A stretch of DNA of 64,000 bases. Source: Bradysia coprophila. Its lineage: Eukaryota > Arthropoda > Insecta > Diptera > Sciaridae. The first letter of the stretch is position 1. Each line of letters opens with the position of its first letter. Location of the stretch: NCBI RefSeq assembly GCF_014529535.1, contig NW_023503584.1:1030190-1094189 (forward strand). Direction: 5' to 3'. The translations under genes and the position numbers were made by a program. The notes beneath the pieces were generated by a model that was not told where the DNA came from, made no database searches, and saw only the letters and a program-made list of their open reading frames with translations. Of the stretch, positions 12,034-23,770 are shown piece by piece.

Positions 12034-13668
12034 GAAACTCGTTTTCATAACCGTGGCACCTATCTATGCATATACCATCTTGGATCACGGCATTATATTA
12101 GGAGCATTGAGGAATATATCGCGAAGTTTTCATTAATCTTACAGTCGATGACTTTGAAGTAATTGAGTCAGTTCGTTTCAGCTGTTTTTTAGCAAATGTT
12201 TTACGTCTTTAAACGGTTTTACCACTATCACGCATTTGTATGTATGAGTGAAACAGCTGAAACAGTGTGTGTCACTTATTTCAAAGTCCCCGACTGTAAT
12301 ATTCAAGAATTAAAAATATTTCTCTTCTGAATCAACTGTCTTCAGACTTCCATAATCATCATAGTATAATTCATGGTTTCATTGTCCGTTGTACCCTGTG
12401 TTCGGTACAGTAAACAACGCTCTGAGCAACAATTTTATGTGTCTCTTCCTCTAACAGAGAACGAACTAACTTGTCGATCACTTCATTTGACTACAATTAC
12501 AGGCCACTATCTCATCACAAGAAACCTATTTTACTTGAGTGTGCAGCTGTTATCAACTCTTATCTGTACACTTGATTCAACTCGCACAACTCGAACATTT
12601 CAACCAAAACTGTTGAACCAAAACAATGTAAATGTTTTAGTTCTTTTATTGGTTGAATGAGCTTGATGCGAGCTTTATTTTTTTTTATTTTTATTCATTT
12701 ATTTCGTCAATGGCGATACGCCCCCTGACTACTTACATTTTCGATTTTACAATTTTCACAGATAAGTTCACAAACAGAATTCATTAAAATCTAAGTTATA
12801 CAAATAATAATACATAATGTCCATCTCAAAGCATAATCAATAATCATAATCACGACAATCACGCAAAGCTACTCGTCGACGGAAAGACGATAACAAAAAT
12901 TCAAAAATTCATCGGTTTTCTAGCGGTTCACGAATTCCCTAGCGACGACTTTGCCAGGCCAGAGCTTACTATCGATTACAGAGTTTTGAGCTTTTGCTTA
13001 ATACTAATGGAAGTTCTAACTTTCTCAGTGGAATTCAATAGAAGTTTTTAGGTTCGTAAATTTTACAAAACGTCGCTCATCGGCTGCAACGTTGTGCTGA
13101 TGGACCGATAAACTCTTTACCATTGTCCTCTGATTCATTCACAATCAATTTATTCTTAATTCGCCTAATCGACCGCTTTTTTTCGCATTTCAGACGGACG
13201 ATAACTAGAGCGAAATGTACCTTTTAAACTGCCTACTATCAACATTCCAGTGCGCATTTCAACACAAATACTAAGTTGTGTTTCGCTTAGTTTATACACT
13301 TGAAGAAAACCAAAATGATTTACCGTCAAGCCTGCGCGCATGATCATTTACATTACTAATTTAAGATAACACCATGTGGTTTAGACGACAACTGGATGCA
13401 TTTTCTATGAAAAGGTTTTCACTTTTGGATAACTAATGGCTAATTTTCGTGATTTTTTAGTAAAAGAAAGACAAAAACAAAATTCTGGTCGAAGTTTTGT
13501 GAAGTTTCGATGCATTCGAAACAACGATAAAGAGTCATCTTCGATAGGTTGTAAGGAGGAAATGTTATTGATATTATTGAAATCTTCTATTAAACGTTAT
13601 AACGGTTTATGATAAAACCACTGGTGTTTCTACTACATATTACTCTTGTCACGGGATACAACTCTTTT
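12034..13668. other. Intergenic after ALDH; contains one TA-MITE
   Basis: No gene is supported. A TA-MITE lies at 12142-12296. Sequence around 12680-12800 (T-rich tract, then CGTCAATGGCGATACGCC) might be the 3' tail of a reverse-oriented non-LTR element, but no coding part is recognisable. Confidence 0.45.
12142..12296. mobile_element. TA-MITE, CAGTC family, short copy 3
   Basis: TA flanks on both sides. It starts CAGTCGATGACTTTGAAGTA and ends ...TTTCAAAGTCCCCGACTG. The middle is internally shortened relative to the copy at 4737-4952. Confidence 0.8.
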
Positions 13669-14677
13669 TAGCCCCGTACGAAGTACGAAGGGGCTTATAG
13701 GATTACGATGCCGTGTGTAATTGATGGAATTCGAAGCAGACGGTAAGGGCAAAGTGTTTGCCTATGTTCATAGATGACGAATCCGCAATAAAAATTTGGG
13801 CCGTCTGTCTGTCACGTCGATATCTTGAGTAAATCAAATCCGATTTCAAATTTTTTTTTTCCCTGAAAGATAGTCAAAATAATGAGGCTAAGTTCGAAGA
13901 TGGGCATATTCGGGTCGGCCCTTCGTGAGTTAGGGCCACCTAAGTGATTTAAGGTCTTTTGGTGATATTTATGGCAAAATAAACGATGGAAATGTAAATG
14001 ACACGGCAAATGATAGGTATTGTCAATACCAATCCAGGAAAAAAAAGCTTTTTAAAATCGGGTGAGTGGACCGTGAGTTAGGGTTTTAGAAGTGAAATGC
14101 TACTAGGGCCCTATCTGTATTTTACATAGAACTCAAGTAAATTTAATCCGTTTTTCGTAATTTTTGTTTCACTTGGAAGGTAATCGAACGCCGAATAGAA
14201 AGTTGTTGAAAAAAAATTAAATTTGGGTCCTTGGACTAAGGCCACTACTAGGGCCCTATGTGTATTTTACATTGAACTCGAGTAAATTTCATTCGTTTTT
14301 CGTAATTTTTGTGTCATTTGGAAGGTAATCAAAGGCCGAATAGAATGTTGTTGAAAAAAACAATAAATTTGGGTCCTCGGACTAAGGCCGCTACTAGGGC
14401 CCTATGTGTATTTATACTCAATAAATTAAAATTTTAGGGCTATTTGAAATTTTTGTTTTATTTGAAAGGAACGTCGTACGGGGCTTCGTAATTGCGCTAT
14501 GCGCAATTTCTAAGATGTACACATTCCATAATAATTTTACTTTAACTACTTTAACCGGCGCATAGGCTTACGGTCAAAGTAGGGAGACAGACGCACTAGG
14601 GTCACGTACGCAATAGATATACGGGTTTGTACGGGGCTCAGTCGCAGCAAACGCTCCGACTGTTCTGATGGCTCGTT
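13669..14677. mobile_element. TAGCCCCGTACGA family, copy A
   Basis: Begins TAGCCCCGTACGAAGTACGA and ends near TTTGTACGGGGCTCAGTCGC plus a shared tail reaching ACTGTTCTGATGGCTCG. It contains about three diverged tandem units of roughly 146 bp, each carrying CTAGGGCCCTAT (at about 14102, 14248 and 14393). Copies B (25193-26609) and C (29634-30747) are in the opposite orientation; copy D is at 51683-52732. No transposase is visible. Superfamily unknown. Confidence 0.8.
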
Positions 14678-15373
14678 TATGAGAGAATCGGGCTGTGTAC
14701 CTCTTGCAGAATAGATATTAGATGTCTCAACTTATTTATTGATCAAACGTTCTCATTATAGTCTGAGACGAAATATCATGATTCAGCTTTCTTCTTTCTT
14801 TCAGTAAATATTTTGGTAGAGTGTCTTCCTCATCATCTGTCACTTGTAACGAATTCTGTTTATAAACTTCTTACGTTCAAATGCTGATGCTTCACAACAG
14901 ACTTCGAATATTTTGAAAATTGACACGGATCTTAACTGCATTTAGTGATTAACCTTTCAGACACGTTAGATGTATCGAGATATAAGTACATTACGTTCGT
15001 GGGTCCAAATTTTTATTTTGACGAGTGGGGACGATTAGGCATTGTATTTGCATGTATAAGCACAGCGCCATTTACATTGCCGTAATACGTAAAATCATTA
15101 AATCTGTTACTTCTTTAGTTTAAGCTATCGCCTAATGTTCGACACAAAATCTTTTACTTCATTGGTTTTAACATTAATTTAATCCAGATTTGTGGAGGTT
15201 ATCGCTTATTTTTAATGTTGCTATCGACAAGAGATGATTATCCATTTCCAAGAGGATGTGCAGTATTTTGAGCTTTTCTTGTATTCCACAGTAAAATTCC
15301 ATTTCTCTGATGGAATTCAACGAAAGCTCAAAAATCTTTAAAACTCCCCAAAACATTAAAAATGAAACACGTT

Positions 15374-15510
15374 AGGGGCAAACCAGGGTCTGTAAAGTTT
15401 GAGGGTAAGGCAATTTCGTAAACTTTTGACATTTCGTCCATATATTTTATGTGAAAAGTCTACGAAATCGCAATACTCACGAACTTTACGAACCATAATG
15501 GTTTACCCCC
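15374..15510. mobile_element. Small inverted-repeat MITE
   Basis: Left arm GGGGCAAACCAGGGTCTGTA and right arm ACGAACCATAATGGTTTACC followed by CCC are imperfect complements around AAAGTTTG / AACTTT. About 137 bp, non-coding. Confidence 0.6.
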
Positions 15511-16046
15511 GTTATTTTCGCTTACAACGGAAGATCCATCGTAATTACGTATACGTAATCTACTATCATGATCTCATGGTATTAAGTTCAAGTGACGTGA
15601 GTCCAACAGACGAATAATAAGATTCAGTTTACCTTTTGCCAGGAATAATTCTAGTATTTGCACAATTGACACTGAACTCCATTTATTACAGGCTATAGTG
15701 AATAATCGACTTTCCTACAAATAACTCGGAATATATTTTTTTAAATTAATTAACGAGTCGTCAATAACGCTAATTGAATACCAATTAAGTATTTCAGAAC
15801 AAGAAATAAATTTATCAAAAACCAATATTTTGTTCTTCTTCGTATATTTTATGTTAAATTTGCCTCTGCAAAGTCTAATAGCTTTGCTATCAACATTGTA
15901 TCACATAAGAGGGTAATGAGTGGTAGAACATTACGTACTTGCTCGAAAATTTTTGCTTTTGGGCAGAGACTGCTCATCTCAATTCATCCGATTCATCGGA
16001 AACAGTCTTCCAATCCGAAGTTACGGCGATAAGTAGGTCTTATCGT

Positions 16047-16194
16047 ACCTTACGGCTTGATTTCCACTTAACAAAAAAGCACTCCGTGTGAGAGACAAAA
16101 ATTGATTTTTTTAATTTTTGCTTTGTTTATTTGACAGCGCTCTCTCTCTCTCTCTCTCTCACGGAGTACTTTTTGTTGAGTGGAAACCATACTT
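16047..16194. mobile_element. Small MITE with internal (TC)n microsatellite
   Basis: Left arm GATTTCCACTTAACAAAAAA is followed by GCACTCCGTGTGAGAGA. The right arm has CTCTC repeats, ACGGAGTACTTTTTGTTGAG and TGGAAACC. The arms are inverted copies, and a pure TC tract of about 26 bp lies at the inner edge of the right arm. Confidence 0.7.
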
Positions 16195-17770
16195 AACCGA
16201 ACAACGGACGGCCGGCTGGCTGGACAAGAGGCTTATAATCTGAAGACAGCAAGTGAACAATATAGAGCGATAGAGATACACAAGAAAGGTGAGGCTGCCG
16301 TGTATAGACAGGATAGACAGACAAGGAAATTCTTGATGGAATTAAATCAGCAGTCCAAGAGTTATACATCCTCAGTTTTGATAGGAAGAGTTTTAGGCTA
16401 ACCGTTCACAGTAATTTTAGATACCACTTGAATAAGATGGATTCGGTGAAAGCTGTGCGAGTTACAGGAAATGTGAAGACTTGCCTGAGACATAGTTTCC
16501 AAGAGCATTGGCATTGACGACACATAAAAGATTATAATTTTGTGGATTGACTTATGATACAGGCTTCATACCAAGGTTCTTTCAGAACCTTGCTTCATAC
16601 TGGTTTGGTGAATAGAAATTTGTTTTTTATTGTCAATTTTCATGTTCAACAGATGACACTACTTTCTATGTTGCACCCTTATTGCAAATCACCAATAGCG
16701 TTGAATACATATAGAAAGCGCTGGCCGTGAAAATCGCCAAGTATGGAATTTAGTTAGATATTAATTGTACCGTTGCAAATGGCACAGCTAATTAGTCTTC
16801 TTTTGCATGTTTTAAATTCAGAAAAATAATGAAAAATTGAAATGCATAATTAGCTGTTAATGTCTATTAAAGATATGTTCGCAGAGGATAACAGTTCATA
16901 ACAAGTTGTCTCTAAGAAGGATCGGCAATTTTACGTAAATTATTTTCGCAGCTAGTCTCTTGTGTAATCGTTGGTACTTACTTTGCTTTTACATACATAG
17001 CAAGCGGGAGACGTTCCAAAGTCGAAAACCTGTCATTTTCTTTTGGAAATTTCTCGGGGTACGGGTCGTGTCGGGTGTCATTGGACAGGAAAATAGTCTT
17101 GCGAGTACAGGAGCAGAGCTCCAATTTTTCGTTACAAAGGTACACTGATCGTATCACACCCCATGTGGCCCATGCATGTTTGGTGTCTAGAGAAAGCTAA
17201 GACCAGTGATAAGACAAAACTTGTTTTTTAATTGTTTTGATTGATTTTCGGAAGAAGAGGGCATGTTAGAATTTCGCCAAAATTCACCAAAATTTCTTCG
17301 ATATCTCAACTGCCTATAACTAGTTGTGGGTAAATTGTATCCCCATTATAAGACCATTCAAATACCTTTCTAATGCCCCAACACACGACCATGAACCTTA
17401 CGCGTATCCGGAGATATTTCCATAAGAAAAATGCGTGTTATCGATGTTCGAATGGCCTCCACTAGCTATGCAAGCAGTAAGGATTTTTTTTTGGAAATTG
17501 TTTTGCTTCAATACCAATGTCTGGGCCAACGCAAAAAAAAATATTTCTGGAAAATGGCTCCGATTTTGGTAGGCTGTTTTTCAAACGAATCCCTCTCATT
17601 AGCTGAATACTTCAAATCATTGTCGAGAGATATTTTATCGCATTGGTCCAACTTCGATTAGGTTGATTGGCGAAATTTGCTGAAAAGTTATGGGTAAATT
17701 TTGCAGTAGTTCTGTGACCACTGAAACTTAGTTTAGTTGGGTCAGTGCGATATAATGCCTCTCGACAATG

Positions 17771-18606
17771 CAGTGCCTATTTTTAGAAATTTTTTTGGAA
17801 ATTTTTTCCAAAATTTCAAAAATATTGCCAAAAATTTCCAAAAACTGCTTCTTCTTCTTCTTCTTTCTTCTTTTTCAGCCTGTTTCTATCCACTGCTGGA
17901 TGTAGGCCTCTCCAACTTCTTTCCATTTCGTACGATCTATTGCCATTTGCTGCCAGTTTGTACCTGCAATATTCTTAATTCCGTTTGTCCATCTCTCTGG
18001 TGGTCTACCTATAGCTCGTCTTTTATATGGTCGCCAGTTCATGATCTTTTTGGTCCAACGTTCGTCTGTCCTTCTTGCAATATGTCCCGCCCAGCTCCAT
18101 TTCAGAGATGCTATTCTTTCCATGACATCAACGACCCTGGTTTGTTGTCGAATCCATTGATTCGTCATTCTGTCTCTGAGTGTTATTCCAAGCATACTCC
18201 GTTCCATGGCTCTTTGTGTTACTCTCAATTTATCTTCGGATGCTTTCGTTAAAGTTAACGTTTCCGCTCCATAAGTGCGCACTGGAAGGACACTGCGAAC
18301 GTCCAAAAACCAAATTTTTCCACCATTTCGAACGGTTTTGGCAACTGCTTAATCAGCCTTGCGTTTTAATTGACTCTCGATTATTTCTTGACACTATCAG
18401 GTTTCAAATGAAGACGAACATGATTAATTTGAAAGATAAGAGCGTCAATAATCAAACATAAATCATTGAAAGCCGGCTAAAACATAAGGCTGAGCTCCGA
18501 AGTTGCCAAAACCGTTCGAAATTATGGAAAAATTCGGTTTTTGGACGTTCGCAGTTTTTGGAAATTTTTTGGAAATTTTGGAAAAACTTTCCAAAAATAG
18601 GACCTG
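17771..18606. mobile_element. hAT-like MITE, second copy, disrupted by a retroelement
   Basis: Same family as 1555-1922: left end CAGTGCCTATTTTTAGAAAT, right end ...CCAAAAATAGGACCTG. Flanks CGACAATG (17763-17770) and AGACAATG (18607-18614) match at 7 of 8 bases, an 8-bp target duplication typical of hAT elements. It is split at 17849-18291 by a non-LTR retrotransposon fragment. Confidence 0.8.
17849..18291 (-). mobile_element. 5'-truncated non-LTR retrotransposon, 3' end only
   Basis: Minus-strand open frame (about 18306 to 17875, 143 codons) encodes the C-terminal part of a LINE reverse-transcriptase polyprotein. Seen are YGAETLTLTKASEDKL, WSWAGHIARR and GRPPERW, the stretch that follows the RT domain in many insect LINEs. 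The element ends on the minus strand in a (GAA)n tail, read as TTCTTCTTC at 17849 on the plus strand. ACTGC occurs on both sides (17844-17848 and 18292-18296), a target duplication. It is a dead fragment. Confidence 0.85.
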
Positions 18607-18614
18607 AGACAATG

Positions 18615-19158
18615 TCTCTACCGAAAAATATTACTGAGCTGATGACAACTGTATTAGCAGTAGTACGATAATTCTGACCTGTAGGTGATAATATCACCTG
18701 GTGATATGTAACATAAATTACCAAAGTCGGTAGGAAGGTTCTTTGAAGTCGTATTTTCTAACACTTTGACATGCGCTCTTTCGCTAATTTTAACACTTTC
18801 TCGATGAATATTTGTAGAAATCTACTAAAAAATCACTCTCTCACTGCCACTTCATTGTTCATCACTAAAATAATCACCGGCCGGCTGTCTTTATCAGTGC
18901 AACTGCAGCAGCAACGGGTCAAGTTAAAAGACAACTGGATTCGTTGGAATTTTTCTTTCTTTTTTTTTTTTTGATAATTCTTAAGCAAACCGTATAAAAT
19001 TAGATAAATTAAAGAAGACGAAAAGAAAATGATCATTCAGACCCATTGAAACCGCTTATTGGCAATATTATCCATTTTTTGTGTGTAATTGCAGCCGAGC
19101 CGATTATAACCAAAACAAAATATTTCAATGGTGCGACATATTATAGCAATATAATGTG
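18615..19158. other. Short intergenic and probable p47 3' UTR
   Basis: Lies downstream of the minus-strand p47 gene. No other gene is visible. A T-homopolymer run at 18950-18971 is low complexity. Confidence 0.5.
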
Positions 19159-20839
19159 CTATTGCAGTCGCTGCAATATCGATGCACTCAACAGGCCAGC
19201 CTTTTCGATGGTTTGAGCCTCGTCGGTTAGCTCTTTGCTTGGAAATGTGGTCAACAGGGCAAAGTTGATTGTTGCATATTGTGGTCGAGCGCTACAAAAT
19301 TCGACGGTCAGTGGAAATGCAAAAATTGAATGGAATCAGTGTGTGAGATACTCACTTCCGAATGTAGGATCGAATATCGGACACTGTGTGCGTATGGTTG
19401 AAACGTGCGGACAAACGAGATCCATCGGCTAAGCGAACTTGAATCATTGTAGTTGGCTGAGTTGTATTTACATTTAACTGCTCGTTGGCTCTGCATATAA
19501 TTGAATCGATAAAAAATTGAGAGTGTGAATCTTGGAACAGAGGAAATGTCGGGCAACGATGGGGTCGATAATGGAAATCAAAAAATTTTGCACTTACGTT
19601 TGCTCTGCATTTGCACTGCTACTTATACTGGGACCCGAACCAGTCGGAGTGACTGGAGTACTGACCACTGTTGGTGCTGGACTTCCCAACGTATGACCTC
19701 TGCCGCTGAACGGTTTTGCTTTTACCACAGCCTTCGTGAATTCTTCGTTACGATGATCCTCCAAATCGACATGAACCATTGCACCGCCCTGACGCAGCTC
19801 ATGCGGAATTTCACTGTTTTTGTGATAGAAATTGTCGAATTGTCACACAAACAAATTGCTTAATGGTAGTGCCTTACCCCTTCATAATGCTGCTAAGAAA
19901 GTCTTTGTTCGCAGGATCTTCGTAGTTTCGCAGATCGCCGTCATTGATTGAAAATCCCTGGCGCCACAGCTTCAACACAACCACATCGATATTATTTGGC
20001 CGGTTCGGACGTGGTGTCTGATCCGGCAACACGACATGATCACTATCCGTTTGACCGAGACGATAACCGGTGCCGATGAAGACACTAAACGAAATTCAAT
20101 GAAAAATTTTTGAAGAGAATTGTTCGGCTAAAGGACGAACCTTGACGATCCGGAAGCAGTTGCAGTCTCGTGTTGATCAACAACCTGAGCTCCATGTTCA
20201 CGAGCTGAACTGAACACGTCCGATACATAGTCTCTCATTGGATTTTTCTTTGGTGGTGGACCGAGCACTTGTTGACCCGATCGTTCTGATCCACCAGCGT
20301 AAAATGCCTGAATTTGATTGTAAAATTAGTCAAGGCCCGAAATGTCAACGATTCACTGAATACCTGTCCTTGTTCGTCCTCATCACTCGAACGATCCATG
20401 TTGTGTATGGTTGCGATTCGAGGTCTGGCCGATGGTTTCTCTTTCTGCTTGCCATCATCAGTGGTACTACGAACTGGTGGTTGACTTGAACTGTCTTCAC
20501 TAGCCGGGAATGCTGGTGGAGCAGCTGAATCGTCATCCATATCAAAGTTAACTCCTTCCTCGTTTCCATCATTATCGTAGAAGCTAGCAAGTGCCACCTG
20601 TGAGGTAATAACATTCAAATTGATTTCTCGTAAATACCTGGAAATCCCCCGGTGTCGAATACCGGTTTAGCACAATGGATTTCGTAATTCGACAAAGCCA
20701 AAACAAATTTTTCAAAAACATAACCTCGTACCTGTAACGTCCAGTTTGCAGACGATAGATAAAATTCGGCTCGTTCAGCCGGTTCACCAGTTACATCACA
20801 GAAGTGTGTAATCATTTCTTGTCGATCCGTGTCAGACAT
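19159..20839 (-). CDS. p47: p97/VCP cofactor p47 (NSFL1C), UBA-SEP-UBX protein
   Basis: Adaptor that recruits the AAA ATPase p97/VCP to Golgi and nuclear-envelope membrane fusion and to ubiquitinated cargo. Modelled exons (descending): 20839-20732, 20597-20364, 20307-20141, 20084-19878, 19813-19598, 19490-19356, 19291-19159; in-phase total 399 residues (human 370). N-terminal UBA-like domain (about 1-40; [17 protein letters not shown]). A Ser/acidic linker leads to [18 protein letters not shown], a hallmark p47 motif. SEP domain (about 170-265; [24 protein letters not shown]). UBX domain (about 320-399) with the p97-contacting loop TTFPSKEL. The start at 20839 opens directly on the UBA fold. 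Exon 2 reads through acidic [20 protein letters not shown]. It is transcribed away from LYRM7, with 1.57 kb between the two starts. Confidence 0.95.
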
Positions 20840-21083
20840 GATTGGATTGGAATCAATTTTCCTAAGAACTTAATGAAATTTTAAGCGATGACAATTTTTA
20901 CGAATATTTCAAAGTGAAATGTCATGATAGTGGATAAGGTAGCGAATCTAGCGAATGTTCTCCGAAAGTATGGAGCCGGTGACAGCGATGTGAGCAGAGT
21001 AAAACTGATTTTGTTTGTCGATTTTTCCGTCTTGAACTTACAGTACCACATGGTCAGTCGAAAGCATCGAAAGCCTGCAATGC

Positions 21084-21377
21084 TCAAAACTAAATAGCCT
21101 CAATACGAACAACACACACTCTAATAATATCTCTCGGATAATAGCGGCAGAGTCGAAATTTTGCTTCATTTTTGCAAGTGGTTCCAGGTGGTACCTGTGG
21201 TCCAATCGAAAAATGATGTATGGAAGGTGCCCCTTATATTTGATAATGTACAAGTCGTCCATACATCATTTTGTCCAAAAACTTCAAATTTAGCCGATAT
21301 AATTTTGGGTCATTTTGACTCTGCCGCTATTATCCGTAGAGTGTGTGTTGTTCGTATTGAGGCTATTTACTCAAAAC
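21084..21377. mobile_element. Foldback element
   Basis: Left arm (21088-21152) reads TAGCCTCAATACGAACAACA then ATAATAGCGGCAGAGTC. The right arm (21310-21370) is its complement: GACTCTGCCGCTATTATCCG then TGTTGTTCGTATTGAGGCTA. Inner segments around ATGATGTATGGA / TCCATACATCAT also pair, so almost the whole 290 bp folds back. Non-coding. Confidence 0.75.
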
Positions 21378-21537
21378 AAACGAGGCATTCAAAACGTGTT
21401 TTGGTCCTATTTTTCATGACGAAATTTTCGAAACTGTCAAATGAAGTTAGAACGTTTTCTATTCAAAATCGCGATTGCTTCATCTGTCAATGAAAACTAG
21501 GACCAAAACATGTTTTCAATGCCTCGTTTGTTTTGAG
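21371..21537. mobile_element. Inverted-repeat MITE adjoining the foldback
   Basis: Left arm CTCAAAACAAACGAGGCATT and right arm AATGCCTCGTTTGTTTTGAG are complementary and extend inward to TTTTGGTCCTA / AGGACCAAAA. About 167 bp; it overlaps the end of the neighbouring foldback by a few bases, so one probably inserted beside or into the other. Confidence 0.75.
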
Positions 21538-21565
21538 TTCAGAACTTGAGTTCAAGCGTCGATGA

Positions 21566-21737
21566 TGAATAGAGTGTTATGATCAGAGCGAGAAAACCAA
21601 AGACCAGTTAAAGCAATTGCTTCACGTTCTACATGTTATGATGTGAGTGAGAAGACCGAAGACTTGTTTATTATAACTTGCCTTGGGGTACTTGTCAAAA
21701 TATTGCTTTCTCTTTCATCATAATACTCTATAAGGTA
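21566..21737. mobile_element. TIR element, AGAGTGTTATGATC family
   Basis: Begins AATAGAGTGTTATGATCAGA and ends CATAATACTCTATA, its inverted copy. It shares AACTTGCCTTGGGGTACTTG with a cluster of related sequence at 24545-24900. Confidence 0.65.
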
Positions 21738-22410
21738 CCTCTCAGTAAACGAGTAACAAAAGAGTTCGAGTTTGGACAGTTTGGACTCGACAGGTGACAT
21801 GGTGGCGCTGATGTTGATCGACAACCAAGAATTGCACCACACATGTTTAAAAATGATAACGCCACCAATCAGACCAAGTTCGATGCCACATTTTCTTACA
21901 ATGGTTGACTATGATTTACTTATGTTTCACAAAACAGATAGCCCAGCTTCCTAAGCAATTTTGTGATTTTAAAGAAAGGGATAGATGGCGTTTAGAGCGA
22001 ACTTTCGTGCCACTGGACATCTGATTCGGTTATATGTGGAATTACCTCCGCCCATATAGTTACCTTTGATAGGACCAGGTTGTTATAAACGTGAGTTGAT
22101 CACGAAAGTAGTGGCGCCTTCATCGACTTAGAAGGCTTAGAAGAAAATATTTTTTATGTGGAAAGAATCAATTGAACCGTTCAAATTTTGCTGCATCTGC
22201 CAGTTGCTTAACCTGTTCTTTCTGCTTCAGTATTTAAAATTTTCTGCTTATTTTCCTAACGGGTCATGCCGCTCTCATACACAATCACTGCTGTAGTCCC
22301 GGTAGTCACGTCAAAAGTTTACAGGTTATGTAACTTTGTTTTTATTTTCATTTTGACAGTGAAGGTGTCAGTTCGTACAGAAAAATAAAATTTTAATTCG
22401 ACGTAGAATA

Positions 22411-23018
22411 ATGTCGGTGAAACAAAGGGTAAAATGATGAATTAAAGTGACTTTGAAGTATCATTTCGTTAAACTAGCCAATTTGCAGGTTCTAAGCACC
22501 TTCAAATCGTTACATCGGGTTGCCAGGTAAATAATTTGATTCTTAGTGTAACCCTCAGCTTTAACGCAAAGCTCAGATCCAGTCGTTTTGAATATTATCT
22601 TCACTTTGGCGATGGTTTGACTTTAAGATCTTTCTCATGGAAAAATCTATTTTTTTTTTTAATTCCAGTAAGACATTCGACGGCGACGAGCGTTCGCTGT
22701 CAACAGTACGAAACAAAATCAATGAAGAGTTTAAGAAAAACAAACACGTCCAGAATGAGGGAAGCATCAACGAATTGGTTAAACTGGCCCAAGATGTTGA
22801 ATACGAACTGAAAACAAACGTTATCCAAGCCAAAGAAAAGGAACCTGGGGTCTATGGTATGTAAAACGATCGTCTGCGATTGCACTTTTGTACCAAAAAA
22901 ATCATTGAATTTTATAGAGGCCAAAATAACGGGAGACACAACCAAATTGGACAACGTTATATTCAATGAAGAAGCGGTCATAGCGAAACCGCGATCCGGT
23001 GGAAAGCGGTGTAAATGA
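22411..23018 (+). CDS. LYRM7: LYR-motif protein 7 (complex III assembly factor, MZM1-like)
   Basis: Mitochondrial matrix chaperone of the LYR family that stabilises the Rieske Fe-S protein before its insertion into respiratory complex III. Exons: 22411-22428, 22489-22526, 22669-22856, 22918-23018; phases agree, giving 114 residues (human 104). The N-terminus runs VLSTFKSLHRVAR; the LYR tripeptide reads LHR, which is also the form in LYRM7 orthologues. It is followed by KTFDGD, KINEEFKKNKHVQNE, then LVKLAQDVEYELKTNVIQA, matching the family's helical core. The short first exon (MSVKQR) opens directly into the helix. A possible polyadenylation signal ATTAAA lies about 50 nt after the stop. It is divergent from p47. 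Confidence 0.9.
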
Positions 23019-23770
23019 GACTAAAATGTTCTTTGCATTGTAATCATCAAGTTAGTGTATTTCGAAATTCTATTTATTAAACGGAAATGATTTTCCCGGA
23101 ATGATGGAAGTTGACTTAAGTCATTACGACATTTGAGCGACACGTCAGGTCAGTTAATGGATGAAAAATGATTAACTGTACAACAATGAGAGAAAATAGC
23201 AAGCAAGAAAGGAAAATCTCCATGTTTGCGAATACCAAGTCTCCGTTCCTGACATCGACAATTATGCAGCGCTATCCATTGTAATCCCATTTGCAGTTTT
23301 GTATATGATAAACAATGGAAAATGCAGCATAATAGTCGAAAATGTAATTGCTCTTGTGTTTTGGGCCTAAGTAAATGGAAAAATTCACAACCGACCTCAC
23401 CATTATTGCAGACAGAGTTCAAAAGGTAGGATGAAAGTTTCATGATGAGAATCGAGTCATCTGTTATCGATAACAACGACAAAGGCGAACCACAAACTCT
23501 GGCTTAGACCGAAATACATGCTCACCGAAATAAAGTAAAAGATTTCGCTTGAACCTCTTGATGCGAAAGAAGTTATAAAACCACTGATATGCTTGTCATC
23601 TGTAAAACAGTGAAAGGTTTATCTTTGGTTTTGTACCAAGCTTCGTGTGAGTCGATTAAATTACTTAAAACTGATTGGCGGTATGTATAATGTTGATGTT
23701 GAATGCTAATTCTTTCACAAATTATCTTAAAGACGTCACCAATTTCAAACGAATCTTTATTGCCCTCTAT
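23019..23770. other. Convergent intergenic region, no gene seen
   Basis: Lies between the 3' end of LYRM7 and the 3' end of the minus-strand mutarotase gene. A minus-strand open frame at 23150-23482 has no domain. A minus-strand polyadenylation signal (AATAAA read at 23761-23756) lies about 10 nt past the mutarotase stop. Confidence 0.5.

Larger units (their letters stand above)
14678..17770. other. Intergenic, repeat-rich, no gene seen
   Basis: Contains two small inverted-repeat elements (15374-15510 and 16047-16194) and, near 17015-17110, a diverged relative of the 5.8-kb tandem repeat. Open frames up to 76 codons have no recognisable features. Confidence 0.5.
20840..22410. other. Divergent intergenic region between p47 and LYRM7
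   Basis: Shared upstream region of two divergently transcribed housekeeping genes. It holds a foldback (21084-21377), a second inverted-repeat element (21371-21537) and a TIR element near 21566-21737. Promoters must lie close to each start; none is recognisable by motif. Confidence 0.5.

Noticed and set aside
17737-18252. Plus-strand open frame of 171 codons
   Set aside because: It is the reverse-strand shadow of the non-LTR retrotransposon fragment and the flanking MITE; composition follows the coding strand on the other side.
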